64,000 bases of DNA from Paraferrimonas sedimenticola (GTDB taxonomy: Bacteria > Pseudomonadota > Gammaproteobacteria > Enterobacterales > Shewanellaceae). Each line of letters begins with the position of its first letter. Position 1 is the stretch's first letter. The DNA is taken from assembly GCF_002282855.1 (NCBI RefSeq), contig NZ_NRIR01000006.1, forward strand, positions 186,001 through 250,000. The letters run 5' to 3'. The translations under genes and the position numbers were made by a program. The notes under the pieces are model-generated. The model was not told the origin of the DNA. It made no database searches and saw only the letters and a list, made by a program, of their open reading frames with translations. Below, one piece after another: positions 54,497 to 64,000 of this stretch.

Positions 54497-55478
54497 CTAT
54501 GTGCTTCCTTAATTTTTGTTCAAATCGTTGAAAAAATTGCTGTGGTAACTCGGCATCTACGGGCAAGAAGTAGACCTGTGCCCCTTGTGGCCAATCGATT
54601 TGGTCGCATTTTACCGCGTCTTTCTCAGTCATCACAATCGCCAATCCGCGATCCAGCGCACTTTGAAACACATCCAAATCTAGCGATTGGTGGTCCTTCA
54701 AGCCTTGACTCTCAGACAAGCTAAAGCCTTGCGCTTCAAGGGTATCAAAAAATCGTTGTGGGTTGGCAATCGCTGCAAAAGCAGCAATGGGCGCGGTTGG
54801 CTTATCCGGTAGTGAGTCGAGCATAGGTTGCAAAGGACTTGGTACCAAGCGCATTTGAAACTCGTTGGGTTGCGCGGTTCCACCGTTGCAGATTATCGCA
54901 TCCACTTCCTTAAGCCGAGCCAAGCCTTCACGCAAGGGGCCTGCCGGTAACCTAAGGCCATTACCAAAACGACGCACACCGTCGACCACCACCAACTCAA
55001 TGTCTCGAGCCAGCGCGTAGTGCTGCAGACCATCATCGGTCAGGATCACATCCACTTGACCACCGTCAGCCAGTGCTTGCGCTGCATCGGCGCGCGCCTT
55101 GGCAAGTACCACTGGTACACCGCTACGCCGCTGAATCAGCTTTGGCTCATCGCCAACCAACTCAGCGCTGTCATTGTCTTGCACCCAATGCACTTTGGAA
55201 TCGTAGCTACCACCGTAGCCACGGCTAATGACACCTGGACGTAGCCCCAACCCCTTACAATGCTTAATCAGCGCCAGTACAGTCGGAGTTTTACCCGCGC
55301 CACCGACGCCGATATTGCCGACCACTACCACAGGTACAGACACTCGAGTGGACTTAAGCAGCCCAAGGCCAAAGCTGATTCTGCGCAGGAGCGCAATGCC
55401 GCTAAATAGTATAGACAGCGGCCATAACAGCCACTGTAGCGCCCCACCCTGATACCAAGTCCGTTCGATCAGTCTCAT
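54486..55478 (-). CDS. lpxK: Tetraacyldisaccharide 4'-kinase
   Basis: LpxK phosphorylates the lipid A disaccharide to lipid IVA at the inner membrane. The 330-residue protein has an N-terminal membrane-associated helix (about 13-30), the P-loop [14 protein letters not shown] and the downstream DDGLQHYAL motif with catalytic Asp residues. It overlaps msbA by 4 bases and ycaR by 11. Confidence 0.97.
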   Translation of the reverse strand: MRLIERTWYQGGALQWLLWPLSILFSGIALLRRISFGLGLLKSTRVSVPVVVVGNIGVGGAGKTPTVLALIKHCKGLGLRPGVISRGYGGSYDSKVHWVQDNDSAELVGDEPKLIQRRSGVPVVLAKARADAAQALADGGQVDVILTDDGLQHYALARDIELVVVDGVRRFGNGLRLPAGPLREGLARLKEVDAIICNGGTAQPNEFQMRLVPSPLQPMLDSLPDKPTAPIAAFAAIANPQRFFDTLEAQGFSLSESQGLKDHQSLDLDVFQSALDRGLAIVMTEKDAVKCDQIDWPQGAQVYFLPVDAELPQQFFQRFEQKLRKHIDGF

Positions 55479-57292
55479 TCGTTGCCAAATTGCAGCTGGT
55501 GCAATTGATAGTAGTTGCCTTTTTGCGCCAACAAGCTTTGGTGATCACCGCTTTCAATCACTCGTCCTTTGTCGACCACCAAAATACGGTCCGCTTTCTC
55601 AATGGTGCTTAAGCGGTGCGCAACCATAATCGAGGTGCGGTTGGTTTGCAGTGTCTCTAGCGCGTCTTGAATCGCCCGTTCAGATTCGGTATCCAGCGCT
55701 GAGGTGGCCTCGTCCAAAATCAGAATCGGTGCATCGCGCAAAATGGCGCGAGCAATAGCGATGCGTTGACGTTGACCGCCAGAGAGCAACACCCCGTTCT
55801 CGCCCACTTCAGTGTCCAGTCCATTGGGCAAGTCTTTAATGAATTCCATCGCGTGAGCCGCTTCTGCCGCCGCTTCAATTTGCTCGCGAGTGACATTGCC
55901 ATCGCAAGCATAAGCGATGTTGTTGGCAATGGTGTCGTTGAACAAACTGACCTGTTGCGATACCAAAGCAATTTGGGAGCGAAGGTTTTTGAGTTTGAAG
56001 TCATTGACGTTAACACCGTCAATGCGGATTTCACCAGACTCGAGCTGGTCGTAGAAGCGAGTGATCAAGTTAGTCACCGTCGACTTACCCGAGCCCGAAC
56101 GCCCCACTAAGGCCAAAGTAGTACCAGCCTTAATCTCAACATCAAACTGCTTCAGCGCCAAATCGGGTGCGTTAGGGTAGCGAAAATCCACCTTATCAAA
56201 GACAATATCGCCCTTGACTCGAGCCACTTGGTACTGGCCCTTGTCTTCTTCGGTTTTGGTATCCAACAATGCAAAGACTGTGGCACAGGCGGCGATGCCG
56301 CGCTGGAACTCAGCGTTGACGTTCGACAGGTTCTTAATAGGCTGCAGCATGGCCAACATAGCGGCAATCATGGAAGCAAAAGCACCGGCGGTTAAGTCAG
56401 CTTTGAACGAATCAATATTGGCCGCCGCCAACACCAAAGCCAAGGCCAAAGAGCCAATAATCATGATAACCGGTTGGCTGATGGAGTGAGTTAACGCCAA
56501 CTTCATATTGCGCGAGCGGTTGCGATCGTTAACCTCGGCAAATCGCTCCGCCTCTTCTTTTTGACCGCCAAAAATTAGAACGTTTTTGTGCCCCTTGACC
56601 ATCTGCTCAGTGGCCACGGTCACATCACCCATGGCCGATTGAATCTGTACCGAAACCTTGCGAAAACGTCGACTGACCACAGTAATCACAATGCCGATTA
56701 GCGGAGCAACCACCAAAATACTCAGAGTCAGTTGCCATGACAGATAGAACATCCAGCCAAGGTAAGCCAAGATAGACACGCTATCGCGCACGATAACAAT
56801 CAGAGCATTACCAGAGGCACGAGCAATCTGTTCGGTATCGTAGGTGACACGGGAAATCAGGGTACCGGCGTTTTGCTGGTCAACATAGCTTACCGGCAGC
56901 TTGAGGTAGTGCTCGAACACCTCTTGGCGCATCTTCAGAATGATCTGATTCGACACGTAAGCCAAACTGTAGTTAGACACGAAGTTGGCCACGCCGCGAA
57001 CGATGAACATGCCGATGACCACGAAGGGCGCGATGCCGAGCACGTCGATACCAGCATCCGCCATACCGGCGTTTTGCATCAACTCGTCGGTAACGCTGGG
57101 TTTGCCCGTATCAAAACCTTCGTCAATAAACGGTTTTAAGAAAGCGATAAACAATGCATCGACAATACCGTAGGTAATTAACCCCAGTACTGCGATAAAC
57201 AAAATGCCCTTTAGCGGGGCAATGTATTTTAATAAGCGTTTGAATACTGGCCAGACTTTATTCTTTTCGCTGATTGGATTTACTTCAGCCAT
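55475..57292 (-). CDS. msbA: Lipid A export ATP-binding/permease MsbA
   Basis: MsbA flips core-lipid A across the inner membrane. The 605-residue half-transporter has six helices in the N-terminal ~330 residues and an ATPase domain with Walker A GRSGSGKST, signature LLSGGQRQR, Walker B ILILDEATSALD and the H-loop AHRLST. It is longer than E. coli MsbA (582) by a short N-terminal leader. Operon with lpxK downstream and comEC upstream (32-base gap). Confidence 0.97.
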   Translation of the reverse strand: MAEVNPISEKNKVWPVFKRLLKYIAPLKGILFIAVLGLITYGIVDALFIAFLKPFIDEGFDTGKPSVTDELMQNAGMADAGIDVLGIAPFVVIGMFIVRGVANFVSNYSLAYVSNQIILKMRQEVFEHYLKLPVSYVDQQNAGTLISRVTYDTEQIARASGNALIVIVRDSVSILAYLGWMFYLSWQLTLSILVVAPLIGIVITVVSRRFRKVSVQIQSAMGDVTVATEQMVKGHKNVLIFGGQKEEAERFAEVNDRNRSRNMKLALTHSISQPVIMIIGSLALALVLAAANIDSFKADLTAGAFASMIAAMLAMLQPIKNLSNVNAEFQRGIAACATVFALLDTKTEEDKGQYQVARVKGDIVFDKVDFRYPNAPDLALKQFDVEIKAGTTLALVGRSGSGKSTVTNLITRFYDQLESGEIRIDGVNVNDFKLKNLRSQIALVSQQVSLFNDTIANNIAYACDGNVTREQIEAAAEAAHAMEFIKDLPNGLDTEVGENGVLLSGGQRQRIAIARAILRDAPILILDEATSALDTESERAIQDALETLQTNRTSIMVAHRLSTIEKADRILVVDKGRVIESGDHQSLLAQKGNYYQLHQLQFGNE

Positions 57293-57324
57293 TCACTACT
57301 CTGTGTGCCACAAAAAGGGCTATT

Positions 57325-59577
57325 CTACTCTGATTTGGGTCGGTCTCCAAACGGCGGGATCCCATTGTACCAATATGCTTGTAAGTCATCGCGCAAGCTG
57401 TGTATTTGATAATCATTCGGATAGATTGACACGCTCACTTGACCTTGTAAGTCGCTTCGCCACACCGCAAGGCCCAGCTCTCGATAGCGCTGCAAAGCTT
57501 CAGCGTGCGGCATGCCAAAGCGGTGGCGGTAGCCGTTACTGATAAATACATGCAGCGCATCGACTTTCTGCAGAAAGCTTAGTCGGCTAGAGGTTCGGCT
57601 GCCATGATGCGGTGCCAGTAGAAACTGAGCACTTAAGTCTTGTCGCAGTAAACGCACTTCGCCATCGGTTTCAATGTCCCCCGGCAGCAATAACCGATAA
57701 TGGCCGTCATTGATACGAATGACACATGAGCCATCGTTACTGCTATCGGGCACTTTGGGGGCCAAAATCTCTATGGTGAGCGCTTGCCATTGGATAGTGC
57801 CCGGACGGCAGTGACGCTGGTGTTCATGCTCGGCAGGGCTTACGGCCAAATCGCTGATGAGCAAAGCCTCGGGGTAGTGCCTTAGCAAAGCAGCCGCTCC
57901 TCCGGCGTGGTCATTATCGCCATGACTGACCACCAGATAATCCAAGTGGCTAATGCCACGATGACGTAAAAAGGGCTGGAGCACCGCTGCTTGATAGCTG
58001 TAGCCAAATGGAAAACTTGCGCCTGTGTCATACACCAAGGCGCGGTTTTGCTGTTGAATGACCACGCTCAAGCCCTGCCCCACGTCTAGCATGTGAAAGC
58101 GCCAAGTTGGGATGCGCGACAAGCCAGGCAACAAACTGCACCAGCAAATACCCACCAGCACTAGCGCCACCCTATCTCGACGAAACACGAGCACCAAAGC
58201 GCTGGCCAAAACTATGATAGCCAAATGGGTTTGTTGCTCGGTACCTGAGAGCCAACCGGCGGGAAGGCTCGCCGAATAATTTATTAGAGCTTCAATGGGA
58301 ATCAGCATTGCATCTAGCCCGCTAGCCATTTGCTCAGTGCCAGGCCCACCCCACAACAACCAAGGCAGACACAAAAGACAAACAGGGATTATTAGCAAGC
58401 TAAACAGCGGCACCAATATCAAGTTAACCCAAAAGCCATGGGGCGCGAGCCCGTCAAAGCACAACAAGGCAATCACTGATGTGATAAGACCCACCGACAA
58501 TTGCAGCGTGACCAGCCCTCGCCAACCGCTTCGGTATTGCTCTGGCACTCGTTCCATCCAGCAAAAGATGGTGGCCAAAGCGCCAAAGGATAACCACAGG
58601 CTAGCCCCAAGACCTGCCATTGGGTCTAACAACAAGACGCCAGCCAGCGCGATTAGCAGACGGTCCCAGCGGGTCAGGTGGCGCATCAACAAACCCAGCA
58701 AAAACACCAAGCTCAACATCAACCAGGCCCTTTGAGTGGCAATTGCAAACCCGGAAAGCCAGGCGTAGGCACTGGCGCAAACCCAAGCGAGCGCCACAGT
58801 CGACTGGTAGGCAAACGCGCCTTTGTTCAGCCAGGACATCGGCATTAGCCAACGAAACAACAACCAGCAGGCACCCATGGCCACCCCAAGATGCAGCCCT
58901 GAGATGGCAATCAGGTGAGTGGTGCCGCTGTTGCGCAGGCTCTGCCAGCGCTCGGGACTCAGTAAACGTCGCTCGCCGCTGCTGAGCGCCAGTAGCAAGT
59001 CACCTCTACCCAGCGCAGAGAATTGAGTTTCGAGGGTTTGCACCGCCTTTTGCCGCCAACCGGTGTCGGGGCTAATGAGCTCGCCACCGATCACTCGTCC
59101 GCGAGCGACTTGATAACGACTGTAAGCCAATCGCTGGGCCGAATCGGCTCCCTGATTTAACGGACTCACGTTGGGCTTAGCACTTATTAGCAGCCGCCAA
59201 TGCTGGCCAACTTGCAGCTCAGGGGGTGGCTCAAGCCAGTAAACTCGGGCTTGCGGCGATTGAAAAAGACCGATGCGCTGATCGCTAAAACCAATATCCA
59301 AACGCACTTGCCCGTGAGAACCGTCGTTTAGGGCTAGGATTTTGGCTTGAATTTCAGTAGAGTTTTGAAGCCATTTATGCGGATACCACCACAACTCGCT
59401 CGCGTGCCAGTGAAACCAAAGCACGCCAAAGATGGTGGCGGCTAAAGGCCAGAGTTTGAACCATAATGTAATGATAAAGGCGAAAAGCAGTACAATTGTC
59501 AGCTGAAAACCGCCCAGACTTGGCCACAGAGTGCCCGACAGCACCGCAGCCGTAAAACCCAAAAGAATTCGATCCAT
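57325..59577 (-). CDS. comEC: ComEC/Rec2-family DNA uptake channel protein
   Basis: From the ATG at 59577 (MDRILLGFTAAVLSGTLWP) the protein is 750 residues; the frame is open further but runs into the divergent DUF2062 gene. It contains an N-terminal DUF4131 domain, the multi-helix Competence domain (LIAISGLHLGVAMG) and a C-terminal metallo-beta-lactamase-like domain (SHGDNDHAGG...LLAPHHGSRTSS). In competent bacteria it passes single-stranded DNA into the cytosol. Competence of this strain is not shown by this gene alone. Confidence 0.92.
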   Translation of the reverse strand: MDRILLGFTAAVLSGTLWPSLGGFQLTIVLLFAFIITLWFKLWPLAATIFGVLWFHWHASELWWYPHKWLQNSTEIQAKILALNDGSHGQVRLDIGFSDQRIGLFQSPQARVYWLEPPPELQVGQHWRLLISAKPNVSPLNQGADSAQRLAYSRYQVARGRVIGGELISPDTGWRQKAVQTLETQFSALGRGDLLLALSSGERRLLSPERWQSLRNSGTTHLIAISGLHLGVAMGACWLLFRWLMPMSWLNKGAFAYQSTVALAWVCASAYAWLSGFAIATQRAWLMLSLVFLLGLLMRHLTRWDRLLIALAGVLLLDPMAGLGASLWLSFGALATIFCWMERVPEQYRSGWRGLVTLQLSVGLITSVIALLCFDGLAPHGFWVNLILVPLFSLLIIPVCLLCLPWLLWGGPGTEQMASGLDAMLIPIEALINYSASLPAGWLSGTEQQTHLAIIVLASALVLVFRRDRVALVLVGICWCSLLPGLSRIPTWRFHMLDVGQGLSVVIQQQNRALVYDTGASFPFGYSYQAAVLQPFLRHRGISHLDYLVVSHGDNDHAGGAAALLRHYPEALLISDLAVSPAEHEHQRHCRPGTIQWQALTIEILAPKVPDSSNDGSCVIRINDGHYRLLLPGDIETDGEVRLLRQDLSAQFLLAPHHGSRTSSRLSFLQKVDALHVFISNGYRHRFGMPHAEALQRYRELGLAVWRSDLQGQVSVSIYPNDYQIHSLRDDLQAYWYNGIPPFGDRPKSE

Positions 59578-59609
59578 AGAGCCATTTACTAGACTAAGCC
59601 ATCGCGCAA

Positions 59610-60134
59610 ATGCCAAAGAATCTGATAAAAAAAATCTCGCCCTCACCCGAAACGCTACAAAACAACAAGCATCTGCGGATTTTTGGGAAATGGTTGAACG
59701 AACCTAACCTGTGGCACATCAATCGCCGCTCAGCTGCTGGTGCGCTGGCGGTTGGCTTGTTTATGGCTTGGATGCCCATTCCGTTTCAAATGGTGTTTGC
59801 CGCAGGTTTTGCGATATTCTTTCAGGTCAACTTACCCTTGAGCGTGGTTTTAGTGTGGATTACGAACCCAGTCACTATGCCGGTCATGTTCTATTTGGCG
59901 TACAAACTGGGGTCGATTTTGCTTGGGGAAGAAGTTGACTCTTACCATTTTGAACTGAGCTTTAGCGGCTTAATCGAGTCATTTAGCCAGATGGGACCAG
60001 CCTTCTTTTTGGGCTGTTTAGTATTGGGTGTCCTAAGCGCTGCGCTAGGCTTTGGGCTGGGCCGCTTGCTTTGGCGTTATTCGGTGTTATTCAACCGCAA
60101 GAAAACCTTAGAAAAACGCCGCAAACAGCCTTAG
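59610..60134 (+). CDS. DUF2062 domain membrane protein
   Basis: This 174-residue protein begins MPKNLIKKISPSPETLQNNK and has the DUF2062 pattern: LWHINRRSAAGALAVGLFMA, WMPIPFQMVFAA, then further helices (LVWITNPVTMPVMFYLAYKLG, LGCLVLGVLSAALGFGLGR) and a basic tail. The function is unknown. It is divergent from comEC with only 32 bases between the starts. The end overlaps a hairpin. Confidence 0.88.
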   Translation: MPKNLIKKISPSPETLQNNKHLRIFGKWLNEPNLWHINRRSAAGALAVGLFMAWMPIPFQMVFAAGFAIFFQVNLPLSVVLVWITNPVTMPVMFYLAYKLGSILLGEEVDSYHFELSFSGLIESFSQMGPAFFLGCLVLGVLSAALGFGLGRLLWRYSVLFNRKKTLEKRRKQP

Positions 60135-60150
60135 GCTATTGGCGGCGTTT
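60117..60150 (+). terminator. Hairpin/terminator overlapping the DUF2062 stop codon
   Basis: CGCCGC (60117-60122) pairs with GCGGCG (60142-60147) around an inner AGCC-TTA-GGCT stem, followed by TTTAG. The stop codon lies inside the hairpin. The T-tract is short. Confidence 0.55.
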
Positions 60151-60197
60151 AGACGCTAAACTGCTATTGAGAAATTAATTACAGCCCTTGGATCAGG

Positions 60198-61439
60198 CTA
60201 TGCCGCGTTGGACAGAGCTTGAGCCGGTTGTACTTTGGTCGCTTGCCAAGCGGGATACAGGGTCGCTACAAAGCTCAATAGCAGCGATAACACACTCACC
60301 AACAGCACATCCGATAGTTGCAACTGACTCGGTAGAAAATCGATAAAATAAACGCTACCTGAGAAGACGTTAATGCCGAAAGTGGTGTCCAACCAGCGAC
60401 CAATATTCGGCAGGTTCCACGCCAAATAAGCGCCCGCACCAACACCAAACACAGTGCCCACCAAGCCGTTAGTTAGTCCCTGCACCATAAAGATTTGCAG
60501 TACCGCGCGACGACGCAACCCCATGGTGGCCAGAATCGCAATTTCTGCTTGCTTGTCGCGCACCGCCATCACCAAGGTCGAGACTATGTTGAAACAGGCC
60601 ACAGCGATCACCAAAAACAGTGCGATGTACATGATTAAGCGCACTAATTGAATGTCGCCATACAAATGACCTTGGGTGCGAGTCCAGTCTGACATGTAAA
60701 GGTATTGGTCAAGACTGTAACCCAAATCCCGTATCAAACCATGAGCATCAAACAGGTTCTCGACTCTGAGCTTAATCGAAGTGGTTTCATTGCCCAGCCC
60801 CAAAAGCTCAGCGGCATGTAGGCGGTTGATATATGCACCGTGGTAATCCATCTCACCACCCACCTGATAAACCCCAGCCACGGTAAAGCGCGCTGACAGT
60901 GGACCGCTTTGACTGCCGCCTGGGTTTGGCAGATAGACCACCAGCTGTTGACCGAGATTAACCCCTAGCTGCTCGGCCAAGCCTGCACCCAGCACTATGC
61001 TGTCATCGCGCTTTGACAGGCTTTGCCAAGCGTCTGCGTCCATGTAGTTGGCGATATTGGAAGCCCGGCGCTCAAAAGTCGGGCTTATCCCCTGAATTTG
61101 CACACCCACAAAGCCATCAGGTCTTTGAGTCAGACCTTGCAGATGAATCACAGGTGCCGCCGCCACCACCCCAGACATGGACTCGGCGGTTTCGATAATA
61201 TCGCGCCAACCAGAAATTGGCGCATCGGCACCTCTGAGCTCGGCGTGAGAAACCACGCCTAAATATCTTTGTTTGAGTTCCTTCTCAAAGCCGTTCATGG
61301 CGGAAAGCAATACCAACAGCACCAAGCAACCCAGCGCGATGCCAACGGTTGAGGACATGGAGATAAAACCGATAAAGCGGTTTTGCTGGCGCGCTCTAAA
61401 AAAGCGCCAGCCGATCCGCCACGCAAGTGGATTAAGCAT
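60198..61439 (-). CDS. lolE: Lipoprotein-releasing system permease LolE
   Basis: This 413-residue protein has four membrane helices: one near 25-48 and three in the C-terminal third. A large periplasmic domain and the LolE-type segments LSAMNGFEKELKQRYLG and SVYFIDFLPSQL are present. With LolC and LolD it extracts outer-membrane lipoproteins and hands them to LolA. It overlaps lolD by 8 bases. Last of lolC-lolD-lolE. Confidence 0.95.
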   Translation of the reverse strand: MLNPLAWRIGWRFFRARQQNRFIGFISMSSTVGIALGCLVLLVLLSAMNGFEKELKQRYLGVVSHAELRGADAPISGWRDIIETAESMSGVVAAAPVIHLQGLTQRPDGFVGVQIQGISPTFERRASNIANYMDADAWQSLSKRDDSIVLGAGLAEQLGVNLGQQLVVYLPNPGGSQSGPLSARFTVAGVYQVGGEMDYHGAYINRLHAAELLGLGNETTSIKLRVENLFDAHGLIRDLGYSLDQYLYMSDWTRTQGHLYGDIQLVRLIMYIALFLVIAVACFNIVSTLVMAVRDKQAEIAILATMGLRRRAVLQIFMVQGLTNGLVGTVFGVGAGAYLAWNLPNIGRWLDTTFGINVFSGSVYFIDFLPSQLQLSDVLLVSVLSLLLSFVATLYPAWQATKVQPAQALSNAA

Positions 61440-62124
61440 TGAGCTCTGGCTCCATCAGTTGACCGTGTTGCATTACCAACATGCGATCCAATCGCTGTGC
61501 CAGTTGCGTGTCATGGGTCACTACCACAAACGCCGTGCCCGATTGTTGAGCCAGGTCGCGCATCAACTGATACACGGTTTCACCGCTGTCATCGTCCAAG
61601 TTACCGGTAGGCTCATCCGCCAGAACAAGCTTAGGTTGATTGATTAGCGCGCGAGCAATCGCTACCCGTTGACGCTCACCACCACTGAGTTCGGACGGCA
61701 AATGGGAGGCTCTGTGGCCAAGCCCTACACGCTCTAGCCAAACGCCGGCTTCCTCAAGCGCTGACTTGCGCGAACGACCGCCAATCATTTGCGGCATAGC
61801 AATGTTCTCCAGCGCGCTGAACTCCGGCAGTAGATGATGGAATTGATAGATGAAACCCATGCTTTGATTACGCACTTGCGCTTGCGCGGCGTTGCTCAAG
61901 TCAAACAAGGCTTGGTCTTGCAACCTTACCTGCCCCTCATCTGGCGCGTCTAAAGTCCCGAGAATATGCATTAGCGTACTCTTGCCCGAGCCCGAGGCAC
62001 CGACAATGGCCAGACTTTGCCCGGCTTCCAACTCAAATGAGACACCACTGAGTACTTGAGTGCTGGCTTGGCCATCTCGGTAGGCTTTGCTGATGTTGGC
62101 TACCGACAATAACGGCTTATTCAT
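61432..62124 (-). CDS. lolD: Lipoprotein-releasing system ATPase LolD
   Basis: This 230-residue ABC ATPase shows Walker A GASGSGKST, the Q-loop with FIYQFHHLLPEFSALENIAMP (the family LolD region), signature LSGGERQRVA, Walker B LVLADEPTGNLD and H-loop VVTHD. It energises LolCE. It overlaps lolC by 8 bases and lolE by 8. Confidence 0.97.
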   Translation of the reverse strand: MNKPLLSVANISKAYRDGQASTQVLSGVSFELEAGQSLAIVGASGSGKSTLMHILGTLDAPDEGQVRLQDQALFDLSNAAQAQVRNQSMGFIYQFHHLLPEFSALENIAMPQMIGGRSRKSALEEAGVWLERVGLGHRASHLPSELSGGERQRVAIARALINQPKLVLADEPTGNLDDDSGETVYQLMRDLAQQSGTAFVVVTHDTQLAQRLDRMLVMQHGQLMEPELNA

Positions 62125-63337
62125 ATCTTAAGGTCTCCGCGGGGCGTATGCTGGCCGCTTTGATGGCCGGGTAAAGAGTGGCGAGTAAACTGATGATTAA
62201 GGTACCAGCGACGATACCGCCGATTTGAGTTTGCGAAATCAGTACCGGCAGAGTAACGCCAGGTCCGAGCAAGCTAACCCCAAGGCCTGTTAAAATTTGA
62301 TTCAAATTAGGCGCGATAAGCATGCCAATCGCACCGCCTAACACCAGTCCAATCAGTGCATTTAACATGCCCTGCACCAGGAATATTTGCATCACCTGAG
62401 TTGTGGTCATGCCCTGAGTTTTCAAAATGGCGATATCCGCCGACTTGTCCATTACCATCATCACCAGCGCTGAGACAATATTAAACGCGGCAACCGCCAC
62501 AATCAGACTCAGCATCAGCGACATCATGCGCTTTTCCATTTTCACCGCAGCGAACAGATGGCCATAATTTTGTTGCCAATCTTGCACCACCAACTCGGGC
62601 GCACTGTTAGCAATGGTCTGAGTGACTTGCTCGGCGGCAAAAGGGTCGTCTAAGAACAAGCGTACACTGTGCAACTGTGACGGCGGCTTGCGCATTAACC
62701 TTGCGCCATCGGCGTAATGCACAAAGGCCAGCGCCTTATCCACCACAGAGCCCATTTTAAACACGCCTATCACGCGAAAATTGCGCTGACTCGGCACAGG
62801 CCCCATGGGCGAGTAGACCACACCGCTGCCGGAAAACAAGCGCACCTTATCGCCAACACCCACCTGCAAAGTACGCGCAAGTTCGAGTCCTAACATGACC
62901 CCATACTCACCCGCTTGCAAAAGGCTGACATCCCCTTGCAACAACTTGTCTTGCAGCAGGTGAAATTCTTGACTGGATTGAGGCTGAATGCCGTAGACCT
63001 GAGCACCGGCCAATTGATTGCGCGACTGCAACATGGCTTGAGTTTGTACCAGCGGGCTGATGGCGTTGACCCCTTCGATGCCCTTAAACTGCTGCATGAA
63101 CGCATCCCAGTCTGTGGTAGGCTCGCTCGGCGTGACTATCACTTGCGGCACGCTACCCAAAATTCGAGTTTTGAGTTGGTTTTCCAGGCCATTCATCACC
63201 GATGAGACGATGATCAAACTGGCGACGCCTAGCACAATGCCAAGCACCGAAAAGAAGGTAATAAAGGAAGCAAATGCGTTGGCCTTTCGACTTCGCCAAT
63301 AGCGCCATCCAATGCGTGCGGTTAAAGCCAAATTCAT
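62117..63337 (-). CDS. lolC: Lipoprotein-releasing system permease LolC
   Basis: This 406-residue MacB-type permease starts MNLALTARIGWRYWRSRKAN with one helix near 25-48, a periplasmic domain containing the region that recruits LolA, and three C-terminal helices (SLIVAVAAFNIVSALVMMVM onward). It is first in lolC-lolD-lolE. Distinct LolC and LolE genes mean a heteromeric LolCDE rather than the LolF homodimer form. Divergent from the PilZ-type gene. Confidence 0.95.
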   Translation of the reverse strand: MNLALTARIGWRYWRSRKANAFASFITFFSVLGIVLGVASLIIVSSVMNGLENQLKTRILGSVPQVIVTPSEPTTDWDAFMQQFKGIEGVNAISPLVQTQAMLQSRNQLAGAQVYGIQPQSSQEFHLLQDKLLQGDVSLLQAGEYGVMLGLELARTLQVGVGDKVRLFSGSGVVYSPMGPVPSQRNFRVIGVFKMGSVVDKALAFVHYADGARLMRKPPSQLHSVRLFLDDPFAAEQVTQTIANSAPELVVQDWQQNYGHLFAAVKMEKRMMSLMLSLIVAVAAFNIVSALVMMVMDKSADIAILKTQGMTTTQVMQIFLVQGMLNALIGLVLGGAIGMLIAPNLNQILTGLGVSLLGPGVTLPVLISQTQIGGIVAGTLIISLLATLYPAIKAASIRPAETLRYE

Positions 63338-63426
63338 GGGTTAGGTTTTTCCAAATGCCATTTGCTAATTACTTGAGTTACGGGATAATACGAGCTTACT
63401 TGTGGATCATACAAGGGACAAAGACT

Positions 63427-63993
63427 TTGAGCCGCACAGACGACGGATTTTTCAGCGTATCTCACAATTATCCTGTCTTTCTTCAGCCTCACCAGGGTGA
63501 AGCCAGCCAGCAAGGGCTAGTTGATGCCATGCCAGAGAGCTTTCGTATGCTCAGTGAAATCGCCGCCAGCGAGCAACAAAGTCTTGGCCTGATTAAGCAA
63601 CTGCCACAAGGCGATGTGATTTCTCAATACCTGCAATTACAGGCCAAAAAAGTCGATATCCTGCTTCAGTTTGTCATGGCACAACAGCCACAACAAGGGA
63701 GCGAGTGCCAAGGTTTGCAGTTTGGTGGCAGTCACCTGCTGATTAACAGTCCCACCCAACTACAAACTGACCAGGTTTATCAGGCACGGCTGTACATCAA
63801 AGCTGCCCAACTGGCAGTGTTTTGCCTAGTCGAACCTAGAATCGTCGAGCCGGGGGCTATCGAATCAGCCAGCGAACAATATCAATTGGATATACTGGCC
63901 ATCGGTGAGGCCGAGCAAGAGATGCTGGTGCGCGCCAGTCTGTTAGAGCAACAAAAGCTGCTAAAATTACGCCAACAAGCGCGCAGCCAGTAA
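63427..63993 (+). CDS. PilZ-domain-like protein (PlzB type)
   Basis: The TTG at 63427 with AAGGGA eight bases upstream gives 188 residues beginning LSRTDDGFFSVSHNYPVFLQ after the initiator. Upstream in-frame ATGs reach into lolC and lack ribosome sites. The location beside lolC equals that of PlzB in Vibrio cholerae, and the C-terminal half looks beta-rich. The canonical RxxxR and DxSxxG c-di-GMP motifs are not visible, so it may be a degenerate PilZ protein that does not bind c-di-GMP. Confidence 0.7.
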   Translation: MSRTDDGFFSVSHNYPVFLQPHQGEASQQGLVDAMPESFRMLSEIAASEQQSLGLIKQLPQGDVISQYLQLQAKKVDILLQFVMAQQPQQGSECQGLQFGGSHLLINSPTQLQTDQVYQARLYIKAAQLAVFCLVEPRIVEPGAIESASEQYQLDILAIGEAEQEMLVRASLLEQQKLLKLRQQARSQ

Positions 63994-64000
63994 CCTATCC

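Noticed and set aside
57325-59577. Natural competence system
   Set aside because: Only comEC is here; no pil or com genes accompany it, so competence cannot be inferred.

Overview
This 64 kb window is a piece of chromosome from a gammaproteobacterium, most likely a marine Alteromonadales of the Shewanella/Ferrimonas type. This is inferred from gene order (tyrR-phhBA-ycjFX-pspCBA/pspF-sapABCDF, ppiD-hupB-lon-clpXP-tig, gltA/sdhCDAB-sucABCD, comEC-msbA-lpxK-ycaR and lolCDE-plzB) and from the protein sequences; no rRNA or species marker is present. It is gene-dense core genome. I see no insertion sequence, prophage, integron or CRISPR array.

Layout. 1-3.2 kb: phenylalanine/tyrosine catabolism and its regulator (phhA, phhB, tyrR, start of maiA, all minus strand), with a TyrR box ahead of phhA. 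3.2-8.3 kb: phage-shock envelope-stress module (pspABC, ycjX, ycjF on minus; pspF divergent), with a sigma-54 promoter ahead of pspA. 8.4-15.1 kb: sapABCDF peptide ABC transporter followed by fabV enoyl-ACP reductase. 15.1-16.2 kb: hemG with a cytochrome b561-like membrane partner. 16.4-24.9 kb: protein quality control (ppiD, hupB, lon, clpX, clpP, tig), including a good sigma-32 promoter ahead of lon. 25.1-25.4 kb: tRNA-Pro, tRNA-Arg and tRNA-His operon. 25.6-29.8 kb: folD, yjbQ, a CHASE-GGDEF diguanylate cyclase and an operon of small envelope proteins. 29.9-31.7 kb: a bufA-bufB-bufC (DUF2282/DUF692/DUF2063) bufferin-type copper-binding RiPP operon. 32-33.8 kb: a secreted esterase and an enoyl-CoA hydratase/isomerase. 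33.9-45.2 kb: TCA cycle block sdhCDAB-sucABCD with divergent gltA. 45.5-52.9 kb: an RND efflux operon of one lipoprotein adaptor and two permeases, preceded by a near-consensus sigma-54 promoter. 53-54.2 kb: a secreted metallo-beta-lactamase-fold hydrolase and a small membrane protein. 54.3-60.1 kb: ycaR, lpxK, msbA, comEC and a DUF2062 gene. 60.2-64 kb: the lolCDE lipoprotein exporter and a PilZ-type (PlzB-like) protein.

Much of the window concerns the envelope: stress sensing (Psp), peptide uptake or resistance (Sap), lipid A export (LpxK/MsbA), lipoprotein sorting (Lol), RND efflux and periplasmic metal buffering (Buf). The rest is central metabolism and proteostasis. The points most worth a second look are the sigma-54 promoter of the RND operon, the small bufferin operon lacking a DoxX gene, loss of the H-loop histidine in both Sap ATPases, the clpP promoter abutting the tig terminator, and the structured non-terminator hairpins inside the sdh-suc operon.
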